Shown: piece by piece, positions 32,369 through 32,427 of the stretch | How positions within the stretch are numbered: position 1 is the stretch's first letter | How the letters are laid out: every line of letters begins with the position of its first letter | NCBI RefSeq assembly: GCF_900113135.1 | Contig: NZ_FOOH01000035.1 | Coordinates: 1 to 32,427 of the forward strand | From: Salegentibacter agarivorans | GTDB taxonomy: Bacteria; Bacteroidota; Bacteroidia; Flavobacteriales; Flavobacteriaceae | Direction of reading: 5' to 3' | Length of the DNA: 32,427 bases | Notes under the pieces: generated by a model | Told to the model about the DNA's origin: nothing | Seen by the model: the letters and a program-made list of their open reading frames with translations, nothing else | Database searches by the model: none | Position numbers and translations under genes: made by a program

Positions 32369-32400
32369 TTGGCGGGTAAAGAAAAAGCATTGTATATTTG
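32369..32400 (+). promoter_or_regulatory. Tandem promoter P3
   Basis: TTG (32369-32371), a 21-base spacer and TATATTTG (32393-32400), followed by the same CAGCCGC as P2 and a small CCGC-TTACA-GCGG hairpin. The A-rich stretch before it resembles an UP element. The transcript leaves the window; three stacked strong promoters suit an rRNA operon. Confidence 0.85.
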
Positions 32401-32427
32401 CAGCCGCTTACAGCGGAAACAAGTTCC

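Noticed and set aside
32106-32427. A tRNA or 16S rRNA gene within the window tail
   Set aside because: No tRNA cloverleaf or rRNA sequence is present before the window ends; only promoters and leader are visible.

Overview
The window looks like chromosomal DNA of a marine-type member of the Bacteroidota, most likely family Flavobacteriaceae (Salegentibacter/Gramella/Zunongwangia-like; the genus is a guess). The signs are AT-rich sequence, starts without Shine-Dalgarno sites, many promoters of the Bacteroidota type (TAnnTTTG, often with TTG 17-23 bases upstream), a large secreted repeat protein of gliding/type IX secretion style, and family-restricted proteins such as DUF3822, DUF4294 and DUF2911. 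No phage, insertion sequence, CRISPR array or tRNA gene was seen.

Layout. 1-4665 (minus): the N-terminal 1,067 codons of a giant secreted protein with tandem ~80-residue repeats, preceded by a small secreted protein and a lipoprotein. 4980-9209 (plus): pdxH, a SixA-type phosphatase, ppk1 and ppx, closed by a strong bidirectional terminator. 9267-11677 (minus): dnaX then miaE. 11813-12144 (plus): RNase P RNA (rnpB). 12143-14556 (minus): a membrane-anchored protein, DUF3822, rsmD and a SpoIIAA-like protein. 14677-16923 (plus): a RecD-like helicase and kdsB. 16928-19455 (minus): an SRPBCC protein, an atypical SDR and a photolyase, probably a light-response operon. 19603-20448 (plus): a DUF2911 gene broken by one in-frame TGA. 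20628-23563 (minus): nrdB-nrdA behind a cobalamin riboswitch. 23754-26154 (plus): a small unknown gene and acs. 26230-28820 (minus): a cNMP/CBS/nucleotidyltransferase regulator and a DEDDh exonuclease. 28865-31170 (minus): DNA topoisomerase IB and an M42 peptidase. 31276-31968 (plus): DUF4294. 32076-32427: three tandem strong promoters firing out of the window, probably into an rRNA operon.

How the parts work together. Polyphosphate is made (Ppk1) and degraded (Ppx) from one transcription block. The class I ribonucleotide reductase is probably switched off by cobalamin, which predicts a B12-dependent alternative enzyme elsewhere in the genome. dnaX carries a ten-A slippery run exactly after the clamp-loader core, with stops in both other frames, so it probably makes a short gamma form as well as tau. 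Acetyl-CoA synthetase sits tail to tail with an exonuclease/CBS-nucleotidyltransferase pair of unknown signalling role.

No wholly new multi-gene system is evident. The best leads are the riboswitch-controlled compact RNR, the dnaX slippery tract, the SDR without its catalytic tyrosine under a palindromic operator, the nonsense-interrupted DUF2911 gene, and a palindromic repeat lodged in a terminator loop.
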